From: Fidelibacterota bacterium
Lineage (GTDB): Bacteria > Pseudomonadota > Alphaproteobacteria > Rhodospirillales > Rhodospirillaceae
Assembly (NCBI GenBank): GCA_947472795.1
Contig: CANJBL010000005.1
Location: 62,001-126,000, forward strand
DNA: 64,000 bases
Direction of reading: 5' to 3'
In this document: positions 1 through 6,691 of the stretch, piece by piece
Numbering within the stretch: position 1 is the stretch's first letter
Layout: each line of letters begins with the position of its first letter
Notes under the pieces: generated by a model
Told to the model about the DNA's origin: nothing
The model's database searches: none
What the model saw: the letters and a program-made list of their open reading frames with translations, nothing else
Made by a program: the position numbers and the translations under genes

Positions 1-107
1 ATTTCCTGAAAGACAACGGCTGCGACAGCATCCAAGGCTTTTTCTATTCAAAGCCTTTGGAAGCCAGCGAATTCGCAAGCAAGCTGAAGAGGCTGGTGAG
101 CGTCTAG
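1..107 (+). CDS. EAL-domain protein, C-terminal end only
   Basis: Only the last 34 residues are inside the window, read in the frame starting at base 3 and stopping at TAG 105-107. The tail contains GCDSIQGFFYSKPLEASEF, which matches the last strand and helix of EAL-type cyclic-di-GMP phosphodiesterase domains (usual form G-C-D-x-x-Q-G-Y/F-x-x-S-x-P). The gene is therefore probably a c-di-GMP signalling protein, but catalytic residues and any partner GGDEF or sensor domains lie upstream of the window. It runs convergently into phoU, with only three bases between the two stop codons. Confidence 0.6.
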   Translation, partial: FLKDNGCDSIQGFFYSKPLEASEFASKLKRLVSV

Positions 108-110
108 GCG

Positions 111-839
111 CTACTTGCTGACGGCGTTCACGTCATCGCCGCCCTTGGGCCGCGGCGCCGTCTTCCACACACCGGACAACTGGAATTCGATGACTTCGGC
201 GATGTTGGTCGCGTGGTCGCCGACGCGCTCCAGGTTCTTGGTGATGAAGAGCAGGTGCGTGGAGGACTCAATGGCCTCCGGTTCCTTGGCATTCTTGATC
301 ATGTTCTGGGACATGCTCGAGATGACTTGCCGCATGACCCGCGCAACGAGATCGTCGATCTCCTGGTCGTGTTGCCAAACCATTTCTGCCTTGGCTGCAT
401 CGCGGGTGGTAAAGGAGTCCATGACCTCGCGCACGCTGCGGTGGGCCGCCATGCCCAGGGAAGCCATCTCTTGCGGAATCGGGACGCTCGGATGGCGCGC
501 CAGGATGAGGGTACGCTTAGAGATGTTCTTGGCGTAGTCGCCGATGCGTTCAAGCGAACCCGCGATTTTCACGTTCCCGAAGACATACCGCAGATCATTC
601 GCCATGGGCTGGCGGCGCGCGATGATCGACAGCGCGCTCGCTTCGATCTTACGCTCGCATTCATCCACCTCGGCATCGCGCACGAGAATACGCTCAGCGG
701 CGTCCACGTCGCGTTTCATGAGCGCGGCGATGGCGTTCTGAAGTTGAGACTCCGCGAGGCCGCCCATCTCCAAGACGCGACGTTCCAATTGGGCTAAGTC
801 GTTGTCGAAGGACGAAACGATGTGCTCGCCGTGATTCAT
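111..839 (-). CDS. phoU: Phosphate-signalling regulator PhoU
   Basis: PhoU is a cytoplasmic negative regulator that links the Pst phosphate transporter to the PhoR/PhoB two-component system. The 242-residue product has the family's usual length and two copies of the metal-binding helix motif, ERIGDYAKNI and ERVGDHATNI, one in each three-helix bundle. A TTG at 854 would add five residues; I prefer the ATG at 839. Unusually for this family there is no pst operon or phoB on the visible side: the upstream gene on the same strand is a small membrane protein and the downstream neighbour is a convergent EAL gene. An 8-bp palindrome lies just upstream at 866-889. Confidence 0.95.
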   Translation of the reverse strand: MNHGEHIVSSFDNDLAQLERRVLEMGGLAESQLQNAIAALMKRDVDAAERILVRDAEVDECERKIEASALSIIARRQPMANDLRYVFGNVKIAGSLERIGDYAKNISKRTLILARHPSVPIPQEMASLGMAAHRSVREVMDSFTTRDAAKAEMVWQHDQEIDDLVARVMRQVISSMSQNMIKNAKEPEAIESSTHLLFITKNLERVGDHATNIAEVIEFQLSGVWKTAPRPKGGDDVNAVSK

Positions 840-865
840 CGCGGGGTGTTCCAATGCTTAGGAAG

Positions 866-889
866 AGATCAACCTACTACAGTTGATCT
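866..889. promoter_or_regulatory. Perfect palindrome upstream of phoU
   Basis: AGATCAAC (866-873) and GTTGATCT (882-889) form a perfect 8-bp inverted repeat around an 8-base spacer, in the 118-bp gap between phoU and the small membrane gene. No T-run follows on either strand, so an operator is more likely than a terminator. It does not resemble the direct-repeat Pho box. The bound regulator is unknown. Confidence 0.35.
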
Positions 890-957
890 ACGGGAAATAT
901 GCCAGGGCATCGTGACGGGCCCGTGAATTATTTGTGACGAACAAAAAAGGACTGCTG

Positions 958-1215
958 CTAGAACAGCTTGCGCGCTTTGCCGCCGGTACGCGGGCGAGGC
1001 TGTGGTTGCGGGTGAGCCGCCAGATCGAGCGGCACGGCAGGCTCTGCGGCGGCACGATGCACAGCGCGACGGCGGGCACGCCAGCTCAGGGCGCCGACCA
1101 CTCCCACGACCACAATGAGCGGCGGCACGACCTGAAATGGATGAGGGCCTAGTCCGCGGTTTACGGCCACATAGCTCAAGAGGAAAAGTCCGCCGGCAAT
1201 GAGCGTGCGTTTCAT
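958..1215 (-). CDS. Small two-helix membrane protein
   Basis: This 85-residue protein has two predicted membrane helices (about residues 5-20 and 27-44, rich in V, L, I, A) followed by an arginine- and proline-rich cytoplasmic tail ending KARKLF. The ATG at 1213-1215 is preceded by GGATCTCC, an acceptable ribosome-binding site. I do not recognise a family. It is divergent from queE and lies upstream of phoU on the same strand, so the two could be co-transcribed. Confidence 0.55.
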   Translation of the reverse strand: MKRTLIAGGLFLLSYVAVNRGLGPHPFQVVPPLIVVVGVVGALSWRARRRAVHRAAAEPAVPLDLAAHPQPQPRPRTGGKARKLF

Positions 1216-1262
1216 TGGAGATCCACATCCATGAACTAACTTATTGAAATAGCTTAAAAATT

Positions 1263-1318
1263 AAGAATCCAAGAGTGTGTGTGGTTTACCCAAAAGATAC
1301 CCCGCCCCCTGGATTCTT
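1263..1318 (+). promoter_or_regulatory. Structured leader hairpin before queE
   Basis: AAGAATCCA (1263-1271) and TGGATTCTT (1310-1318) can pair perfectly over 9 bp, closing a 38-base loop that contains GTGTGTGG and TACCCAAAAG. The structure ends 30 bases before the queE start codon. Queuosine operons are often controlled by preQ1 riboswitches, but this sequence lacks the preQ1-I signature (short GC stem plus A-rich tail), so any riboswitch role is inference. A small AT palindrome (CTTAA-AAA-TTAAG, 1253-1265) overlaps its left arm and could belong to the promoter. Confidence 0.35.
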
Positions 1319-1348
1319 CCCGGCCGACACAGTATGTGAACGCCCATC

Positions 1349-1984
1349 ATGGCATACGCCGTCAAAGAGATTTTCTACACCCTCCAGGGCGAAGGCGCGA
1401 ATACCGGCAAACCGGCCGTGTTCTGCCGTTTCACCGGCTGCAATCTATGGAGTGGTTTGGAGAAGGACCGGGACACCGCCAACTGTCGTTTCTGCGACAC
1501 GGACTTTGTCGGCACCGACGGACCCGGCGGCGGCAAGTTCGCCGATGCCGAAAGCCTGGCCAATGCCGTCAGCGCGGCCTGGAAGGGTAACGGTGGCGCC
1601 CAGCGCTTTGTGGTCTGTACGGGTGGTGAGCCGCTTCTTCAGCTTGATGCCGTGCTCATCGACGCGCTGCATGCCCGCGGCTTCAAAATCGCCGTCGAGA
1701 CCAACGGCACGTTGCCCGTCCCAGAAGGCTTGGATTGGGTCTGCGTCAGCCCCAAGGCTGCGGCCAAACTCACTGTCACCGCGGGCGACGAACTCAAGCT
1801 GGTCTATCCACAGGACGACGCCGATCCCAGCCGCTATGAAGACCTTAGCTTCGCGCACTGGTTCCTGCAGCCCATGGATGGCTCCGCGCGCGCCGCCAAC
1901 AGCCGCAAAGCCATCGATTACTGCTTGGCCCATCCGAAATGGCGCCTGTCGATGCAAACGCACAAATATTTGGGAATTCCGTAA
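1349..1984 (+). CDS. queE: 7-carboxy-7-deazaguanine synthase QueE
   Basis: QueE is a radical-SAM enzyme that rearranges 6-carboxytetrahydropterin to 7-carboxy-7-deazaguanine in queuosine synthesis. The 211-residue product has the substrate-loop motif FYTLQGEG near the N-terminus and cluster cysteines C31, C46 and C49 in a CX14CX2C spacing, the form known from the Burkholderia-type QueE rather than the classical CX3CX2C. TGGEPLLQ follows, typical of radical-SAM SAM-binding strands. It is the first gene of queE-queD-queC; queD starts six bases after its stop. Confidence 0.96.
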   Translation: MAYAVKEIFYTLQGEGANTGKPAVFCRFTGCNLWSGLEKDRDTANCRFCDTDFVGTDGPGGGKFADAESLANAVSAAWKGNGGAQRFVVCTGGEPLLQLDAVLIDALHARGFKIAVETNGTLPVPEGLDWVCVSPKAAAKLTVTAGDELKLVYPQDDADPSRYEDLSFAHWFLQPMDGSARAANSRKAIDYCLAHPKWRLSMQTHKYLGIP

Positions 1985-1989
1985 GAGAC

Positions 1990-2361
1990 ATGTCCGGCCG
2001 TTTTCAGATCATCAAAGAGTTCGGGTTCGAAGCCGCGCATTCCTTTGGCCACAAGCCCAAGGGTCACGAGAACACGCGCGTACACGGCCATTCCTTCAAA
2101 GTGGAAGTAGCGCTGTCCGGTGAGCCCGATCCCGTGACCGGCTGCGTCGTGGATTTCGAGACCGTCAACGAAGTGATCGCGCGCGTGCGTGACAAGCTCG
2201 ACCATCATTTCCTCAATGACGTCGTCGGCATGGGTACGCCGTCGCTCGAAAATCTGGCGAGTTGGATCGCAGGCGAGCTGCGCCCACACTTCCCACAGCT
2301 CGCCAGCGTCACCGTGCGCCGCCCAAGCCTCGGTGAGTCCTGTCGCTTCGATGCCACATGA
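1990..2361 (+). CDS. queD: QueD-like 6-carboxytetrahydropterin synthase lacking the usual Cys
   Basis: The 123-residue product belongs to the 6-pyruvoyl/6-carboxytetrahydropterin synthase fold, converting dihydroneopterin triphosphate to 6-carboxytetrahydropterin. Zinc ligands are visible (FEAAHSF and RVHGHSF), as are LDHHFLND and the PSLEN helix. The catalytic cysteine, found in E. coli as GHKCGRLHGHSF, is replaced: here the stretch reads GHENTRVHGHSF. The C-terminal substrate-anchoring Glu (VKET in E. coli) is also changed (VRRP). The ATG at 1990 follows AAGAG and overlaps nothing; the stop overlaps the queC start as ATGA. Operon position argues that it works in preQ0 synthesis, perhaps as a diverged alphaproteobacterial subtype. 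Confidence 0.88.
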   Translation: MSGRFQIIKEFGFEAAHSFGHKPKGHENTRVHGHSFKVEVALSGEPDPVTGCVVDFETVNEVIARVRDKLDHHFLNDVVGMGTPSLENLASWIAGELRPHFPQLASVTVRRPSLGESCRFDAT

Positions 2362-3035
2362 GCACGCCCCCTTTAAATTCACCAACACGATGTGTGGTGC
2401 TGCACTCGGGCGGACTTGATTCTACCGTCTGCCTGCTGCTGGCCCGCCGCGAAGGCCGTATCCCGCGCAGCCTCGGCATCAGCTATGGGCAAAAACACGA
2501 CGTGGAACTGGCTTACGCCGCCAACCAATGCGCGCGCTTCGGCATCGACCGGCACGTGATTGAAGTCGGCTGGCAACAACCCGCCATCGAAATCCCCAAG
2601 GATCGCACCGTCGCCGAGATGAAAGCGGGCATAGCGCCAACTTTCGTGCCGGGCCGCAATGCCGTGTTCCTGGCTCTGGCGTGCGCGGAAGCCGCTGGTG
2701 TCGGGGCAACGGAAGTTTGGCTCGGCGTGAACGCCGTCGACTATTCAGGTTATCCCGACTGCCGGGAGTCTTTCCTGCAAGCGTTCCGCGCTATGTGGGC
2801 CGAAGCAGTGCCCAATCCACCGCGCATCGTCGCACCCCTGGTGACTCTCACCAAACCCGAGATCGCGGCACTTGCGCGCGACCTCGGCTTGAAACCCGGC
2901 GATACGTGGAGCTGCTATGCCCCGGATCTCTCAGGGGCGGAGCCCGCACCCTGCGGGCACTGTGATGCTTGCCTTCTGCACAATCATGCTTGGGCGGAAG
3001 CCGGCAGCGTGAGTGTCGTGAAGCCCGCGCTTTAG
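2358..3035 (+). CDS. queC: 7-cyano-7-deazaguanine (preQ0) synthase QueC
   Basis: QueC is an ATP-dependent amidoligase/nitrile synthase that converts 7-carboxy-7-deazaguanine and ammonia to preQ0. The 225-residue product shows the PP-loop SGGLDST (residues 17-23), the substrate motif PGRNAVFLALA, and a C-terminal zinc site built from a Cys plus CGHCDAC. The start ATG overlaps the queD stop (ATGA), so the two are translationally coupled. Together with gluQ at 8447 it shows that this organism makes queuosine, and probably glutamyl-queuosine, on its tRNAs. No tgt or queA is in the window. Confidence 0.97.
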   Translation: MSTPPLNSPTRCVVLHSGGLDSTVCLLLARREGRIPRSLGISYGQKHDVELAYAANQCARFGIDRHVIEVGWQQPAIEIPKDRTVAEMKAGIAPTFVPGRNAVFLALACAEAAGVGATEVWLGVNAVDYSGYPDCRESFLQAFRAMWAEAVPNPPRIVAPLVTLTKPEIAALARDLGLKPGDTWSCYAPDLSGAEPAPCGHCDACLLHNHAWAEAGSVSVVKPAL

Positions 3036-3154
3036 AACTTTCCGCTCACCGTCACACCGAACGTGCGCGGCAGGCCTGGAAAGACTTCTGCAAAGCCAAA
3101 GCTGGTATTGGCCAACCCCGACACGAAGTTCTCCAGTGTACGTCCGTTTACCTT
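3032..3154 (-). pseudogene. C-terminal remnant of a TonB-dependent receptor
   Basis: On the minus strand one frame reads VNGRTLENFVSGL, then about 25 more residues ending in LPRTFGVTVSGKF and a stop at 3032-3034. This is the characteristic last beta-hairpin and terminal aromatic Phe of TonB-dependent receptors. The frame is closed by a stop codon immediately upstream (3155-3157), so only about 41 codons survive. The remnant overlaps the end of queC by four bases and lies 12 bases downstream of the luxI homologue. A receptor gene was probably deleted here, joining luxI to queC. Confidence 0.6.
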
Positions 3155-3166
3155 TTAGAACGATCC

Positions 3167-3823
3167 CTAGGCCGCGGCTTTGAAAGCCTGGCTATCGGGT
3201 TCCATCACGATGCGCGGCCTTTCGGGCAACATCTCGTGAGCGCCCACTTGCAAGCGGCGCACGTTCAATTCTGAAACATCGGCAAAACCGGAAATCGCAC
3301 GAGTCACACCGATCTGCAGCGGCGGACCAAAGCGCTGGGTCAAGAGGCCGGCACGTTTCAAGATGCGTTCGAAACGTACGTCGGCAACCGCGACGATGCG
3401 GTTGATGTTGCGCCGCGCGGCGAAAGTAAAAAGTTGATCGAGCAGCAGGTTGGTGATGGTGTTGATGGTCCCGAGCGATTCGTTCTGAGCCACGCGCTTG
3501 GAGACCGCAAAGCGGCTGATCTCCCACACATCGGGCGCCTCTGGCGCTGGCATGCCGTAAAGCAGCTCGGGGAACACATTCTTCAGCATGTAGGGGCCGG
3601 TCGTCGGCAACAACCGCCAAGAGCCGAGAACCTCGCCGCCGTGTTCGCAAACGATATAGACCGGGTCCAGATCGTCGAACATGTCGCGTTCTTTGCCGGC
3701 CTGTGAGCCCACCTCCCACGCGAGACGTTCCTTAAACACTTCGTGACGCAAACGGAACATGCCGTCGAGACGGCGCGAGGCTTCGGTGGTGACCTCTGGC
3801 ATTTCGATGATCGACGCAAGCAT
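3167..3823 (-). CDS. Acyl-homoserine-lactone synthase, LuxI family
   Basis: The product is a LuxI-type autoinducer synthase that would make an N-acyl-homoserine lactone from SAM and an acyl donor. Counting from the ATG at 3823 (218 residues), the invariant residues are present: R26 and F30 (RHEVF), W36, the acidic DDLD cluster at 50-53, R70 (GSWRLLP), F84, E101 and R104 (WEISRF). A TTG at 3841 would add six residues; the ATG has a good GGGGGAG site nine bases upstream. No luxR gene is visible nearby, so its receptor must lie elsewhere. A lux-box-like 20-mer sits 64 bp upstream. Downstream is only a receptor remnant. Confidence 0.9.
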   Translation of the reverse strand: MLASIIEMPEVTTEASRRLDGMFRLRHEVFKERLAWEVGSQAGKERDMFDDLDPVYIVCEHGGEVLGSWRLLPTTGPYMLKNVFPELLYGMPAPEAPDVWEISRFAVSKRVAQNESLGTINTITNLLLDQLFTFAARRNINRIVAVADVRFERILKRAGLLTQRFGPPLQIGVTRAISGFADVSELNVRRLQVGAHEMLPERPRIVMEPDSQAFKAAA

Positions 3824-3864
3824 GGGACCCGGCTCCCCCAAGAGGATTGTTTCGGGTCCAGATC

Positions 3865-3907
3865 ACCATACGGTTAAGGGTGCTGAGACCTGTCAGAACT
3901 AACAGGT
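3865..3907 (-). promoter_or_regulatory. lux box and promoter of the luxI homologue
   Basis: ACCTGTCAGAACTAACAGGT at 3888-3907 has perfect 6-bp arms (ACCTGT/ACAGGT) around 8 bases, the same arms and length as the Vibrio fischeri lux box. On the minus strand its downstream end occupies the -35 position: 17 bases later comes TATGGT (3865-3870), a plausible -10. This is the class II arrangement in which a LuxR protein replaces -35 contacts, so luxI is predicted to be autoinduced. Confidence 0.7.
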
Positions 3908-3921
3908 TCGATGGCCTCTAA

Positions 3922-3967
3922 AGAGGTGCAGAGTCGGCCTCAACCAACAGCTGCATAGCCTCTTTTT
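3922..3967 (+). terminator. Possible rho-independent terminator
   Basis: AGAGG-TGCAG (3922-3931) can pair with CTGCA (3951-3955) and CCTCT (3959-3963), leaving a 3-base bulge and a 19-base loop, and is followed by a TTTTT run. It lies between the luxI lux box and the rightward leader region, where no plus-strand gene ends. It could terminate a short transcript starting near the lux box, or be chance. Confidence 0.3.
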
Positions 3968-4095
3968 ATTCATAATTATGCAGTTAGAACAATGGATTAT
4001 CCGGATTTTCTGTCCGGACGAACTCTGGGGATTAGCGCCTCGGTATAAGTTGGCCGGTACACCGGACCGCACATGAGGCGCCAAAGCTGAAAAAA

Positions 4096-4165
4096 GGATG
4101 GCCGTGGGCTGCTGGGTTCAACGCCCAGAGCGCCGCGATCAACAAGCCCGCAAAGGGCGCCATCC
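4096..4165 (+). ncRNA. Candidate three-way-junction leader RNA
   Basis: Three stems can form together on the plus strand: P1 GGATGGC/GCCATCC (4096-4102 with 4159-4165), P2 GCT-CTGGG/CCCAG-AGC (4108-4116 with 4124-4131, one bulged G), and P3 GCCC/GGGC (4146-4149 with 4155-4158) closing a GCAAA loop directly against P1. A ribosome-binding site and ATG follow about 18 bases downstream. The layout resembles a riboswitch or structured leader, but I cannot match a known class. Confidence 0.3.
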
Positions 4166-4193
4166 CTATAAAAATAGAATTTGGAGCCTAGTC

Positions 4194-4400
4194 ATGACGC
4201 ACCTCACCACACCCTCGCCCGCGTCGTGGGCGAGTCACAGAAACTCATCGACCGCCGTATCTTCTGCTTCAAGCCCTCAGGCGCTCACGGTCCAGCCGCC
4301 ACCTGCGGCGCGACTCATATCGCTCGGCGTTGCATTGCGCTATTTGGCGGCTCAAGGCAGAGAACGGCGCTCCCGTGTGAAACTGGCACTCGTCCCCTGA
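4194..4400 (+). CDS. Small protein of unknown function (doubtful)
   Basis: A 68-residue reading frame starts at ATG 4194 behind GGAG. Its N-terminal half is rich in Ser, Pro and Ala; the C-terminal half is basic and helical (RLISLGVALRYLAAQG, then Arg/Lys). Its start context is nearly copied at the aminotransferase start: 17 of 20 bases from 4183 match those from 4712. I recognise no family. The frame may be a real short leader gene, a degenerated duplicate of the aminotransferase start, or spurious; other frames across it are also open because of the high GC. Confidence 0.3.
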   Translation: MTHLTTPSPASWASHRNSSTAVSSASSPQALTVQPPPAARLISLGVALRYLAAQGRERRSRVKLALVP

Positions 4401-4722
4401 CGGCGCGCCATGCAGGATATGTCCCTGCCGGGGATAGCCTTTTCGCAGGCTAGGCTTGGCCCAGCGCCGTGCGCGTGCACCGCTACGTTCCGCTTTGGAG
4501 CCGTGCCGCATTTTGCGCTTGTGCATCTGACCTCGCACCTGCCCACGGGCTGTAACCGCTGGCTGCGCCTCGGGGCGCCGGCCAGCATCGCCGCAGTCAT
4601 CCTCGAACGGGCGAACGTCGCCAATACCAATGGTCGGCTGCCGCAACGCAGCCACACCCGCCGGCCTCACGCAAGAAAAGCCGTGAAACGGCCGCTCATG
4701 AAAAGAGAAACGGAGACCAGTC
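4401..4722. other. Stretch without a convincing gene
   Basis: Between the doubtful small frame and the aminotransferase, both strands have open frames but none has a recognisable domain, signal peptide or good start. The stretch does hold a strong hairpin at 4558-4586, with GCTGGC pairing GCCAGC around an inner GCGCC/GGCGC stem, and no T-run after it. It is best read as a long, structured leader of the aminotransferase or as decayed coding DNA. Confidence 0.4.
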
Positions 4723-6039
4723 ATGACTCACACAGCCGTGTTTTCACCGACCGGCCGCATCCGTGGATTTTCGAGCCGTCGCTCGGATGAAGCGCTCACG
4801 GCTCTCGAATCCCGTACGGCACACTCCTGGTTGATGGCCCTCGACCGAGCCAAGGTATTGCCCGATCTTCCTGCAACACCTTCTGCCGCCGTTCGGCTGT
4901 TCATCAAGGCTGCAGCCGGTGCGCATGTCACCGACATGGACGGCACGCGCTACGTTGATTTGTGCCTGAATGATGGCGCGCAAATCCTGGGCCACGCGCC
5001 GCCCGTCGTTCAGCGCGCCATCGTCGATCAAAGTGCGCGCGGCTGGCATTTCGATCTGCCGGGTGAGAGCCAGCTGGAGTTGGCGCGCCTTATCCAATCA
5101 GCGGGCGCTGCCAACGAACGCGTTGCCTTGTGCTCTTCGGGCAATGAAGCGCTGCATCACGCGCTCCGGGCGGCCCGCGCTTTCACAGGCAAGGCCGGAA
5201 TCGGCGTCTTCCGTGGAGCGGAGCATGGCAAAAGCTTGCGCGAAGACGGCGCCATTGAATTGCTGCCTGCCAATGAATCGGCGGCCCTTGAGCGCGTTCA
5301 GCATCACAAGACACTCGCGGCCGTTCTCGTGGAAGCGGTCAGCGCCGCCGAGCCGGGCCTTGACCGCGCAGCGTGGCTACATGAACTGGCGCTGTGTTGC
5401 CGCAACGCCGGAATCCTGCTCATCCTCGATGAACGCCTGACGGGCTTCCGCCTTGCTTACGGCGGCGCGCAGGAGATTTTCGGTCTCATTCCTGACCTTG
5501 TAGTGTACGGCAAAACCGTCGGCGGTGGTTTGCCATTGGGTGCCGTCGCGGGACACACCGACATCATGAAGGCGGGGTATGAGACCGACGGAAAACCCGA
5601 ATTTGCGCGCGTGCCGTCGCTGAGCCCGCTTAGCGTAACGGCGGGCATCGCCACGCTCGACTACCTCCACGGCCGCCGCGCGGCACTCTATCCCGCGCTC
5701 AATGAAACCGGCCGCGATCTCGCCGAGCACTTCAACGCCTTTGCACGCGAAGAGCAGATACCTGCGTTCCTGCAGTGTGCCGGATCCATGTTCCGCATCA
5801 AGCTCGGTTCAAACCGGCGCGCGGGTGAACCCGTCACCGCCGAGAGCAGCCCTGCCTGGGCCACGACCGAAGCATCCTTCAACGTGCTCACGCTGAGCCG
5901 CGGGATATTAATGCTGTCTTGTCGCCGGGGATTTCTGTCGACGGCGCACACGCGCGCGGACATCGGTTGCGTCACAGAAGCGTTTCAGCTTGCGCTGCGC
6001 GATCTGCGCGACGACGGACTTTTTGCCGGGATGTTGTAA
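4723..6039 (+). CDS. Class III aminotransferase, glutamate-1-semialdehyde-aminomutase-like
   Basis: The 438-residue product is a PLP-dependent fold-type I enzyme of the class III aminotransferase/GSA-aminomutase group. Visible signatures are DGTRYVDLCLNDGAQILGH near the N-terminus, CSSGNEALHHALRAAR (phosphate-binding loop), LILDERLTGFR (the PLP-pyridine Asp) and VYGKTVGGGLPLGAVAG, whose Lys should carry PLP. It is probably not the heme enzyme HemL: it has a 40-residue N-terminal extension and diverged substrate loops. The ATG at 4723 follows GGAG. It is downstream of the luxI region on the opposite strand, which raises the possibility of quorum-linked metabolism, but the substrate cannot be told. 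Confidence 0.85.
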   Translation: MTHTAVFSPTGRIRGFSSRRSDEALTALESRTAHSWLMALDRAKVLPDLPATPSAAVRLFIKAAAGAHVTDMDGTRYVDLCLNDGAQILGHAPPVVQRAIVDQSARGWHFDLPGESQLELARLIQSAGAANERVALCSSGNEALHHALRAARAFTGKAGIGVFRGAEHGKSLREDGAIELLPANESAALERVQHHKTLAAVLVEAVSAAEPGLDRAAWLHELALCCRNAGILLILDERLTGFRLAYGGAQEIFGLIPDLVVYGKTVGGGLPLGAVAGHTDIMKAGYETDGKPEFARVPSLSPLSVTAGIATLDYLHGRRAALYPALNETGRDLAEHFNAFAREEQIPAFLQCAGSMFRIKLGSNRRAGEPVTAESSPAWATTEASFNVLTLSRGILMLSCRRGFLSTAHTRADIGCVTEAFQLALRDLRDDGLFAGML

Positions 6040-6043
6040 GGCT

Positions 6044-6430
6044 TTAGGGCGTGGCGGCGGGGTCTGGCTGCAACGCCTTGGCCATATTGGCGCAACCACG
6101 ATTGATATTCTCGATGGCGGTGTTGCTGTCGGCCGCTGCTTTTTTGCGCCGTTCCTCGGTCGGACACGAGGCATTGAAAAGAGCTGCAACATTATCCACC
6201 AGCTCCTTTGGACACGCCACAGCTGCGCCTGGTTTGCGTGAGGAATGCTGGGGCAAATTTCCCATGATCACCGGATTGCCGGCCAACATCAGGCCAACGA
6301 CCGGCTGCGGCGGTATAACCACCCCACCGCGGGCGTCGAAGAAGATCATTTCCACACACTCGGCCGCTGATGCTGGGCCCACGGCTGCAAAAACTGTCGC
6401 CAGGAAGCCGAGAGACAAATAGCGGCGCAT
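6044..6430 (-). CDS. Small exported protein of unknown function
   Basis: The 128-residue product begins MRRYLSLGFLATVF and has a clear signal peptide cleaved after about ASA-AE near residue 24. The mature part has three cysteines (AECVE, VACPK and ASCPT, plus GCANM), suggesting disulfide bonds in the periplasm, and a Pro-rich segment VVIPPQPVV. The reading frame continues upstream through the tRNA-Leu gene, but the protein must start at ATG 6430. It converges on the aminotransferase with four bases between stops. No family recognised. Confidence 0.65.
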   Translation of the reverse strand: MRRYLSLGFLATVFAAVGPASAAECVEMIFFDARGGVVIPPQPVVGLMLAGNPVIMGNLPQHSSRKPGAAVACPKELVDNVAALFNASCPTEERRKKAAADSNTAIENINRGCANMAKALQPDPAATP

Positions 6431-6448
6431 GGCAGCCTTTCCAAATGA

Positions 6449-6532
6449 TGGTGCGGGTAGAGGGACTCGAACCCCCACTCCAGAGGAACCTGATTTTGAG
6501 TCAGGCGCGTCTACCAATTCCGCCATACCCGC
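6449..6532 (-). tRNA. tRNA-Leu (anticodon CAA)
   Basis: On the minus strand the acceptor GCGGGTA (6526-6532) pairs with TACCCGC (6453-6459), followed by discriminator A and an encoded CCA (6449-6451). The anticodon stem CCTGA/TCAGG encloses the loop CTCAAAA, giving anticodon CAA for UUG codons. A long variable arm and the T-loop GTTCGAGTC complete a class II leucine tRNA. It lies just upstream of the small exported protein gene on the same strand. Confidence 0.97.
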
Positions 6533-6691
6533 ACGGAACCCAGGCTAACCATCCCGGGTGGGCGATGGACATAGAGCAGGATGGCGGCGCTGTAAAGCAG
6601 GGGAACGCCGCCCGGCCCTCCCCAGCGAGTGTGAAGCCCTTGTAATACCCGCCAAATTGTCTTGGGCCGGCGCGCATGTTAGGAATTCGGC

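Noticed and set aside
1261-1348. preQ1-I riboswitch before queE
   Set aside because: Lacks the short GC stem with A-rich tail that defines the class; only a generic hairpin is visible.
4269-4724. A 151-codon minus-strand frame across the leader region before the aminotransferase
   Set aside because: Arg-rich composition with no hydrophobic core, no ribosome-binding site and no recognisable motif; typical of the shadow frames in GC-rich DNA.
4723-6039. Heme biosynthesis HemL
   Set aside because: Class III fold is clear, but the N-terminal extension and diverged substrate loops do not fit the conserved HemL; alphaproteobacteria normally make 5-aminolevulinate with HemA (ALA synthase).
6431-6526. 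A protein N-terminus beginning MAELVDAPDSKSG upstream of the exported protein at 6044-6430
   Set aside because: This is the well-known spurious translation of a tRNA-Leu gene; the tRNA folds perfectly and the real protein starts at ATG 6430 with its signal peptide.
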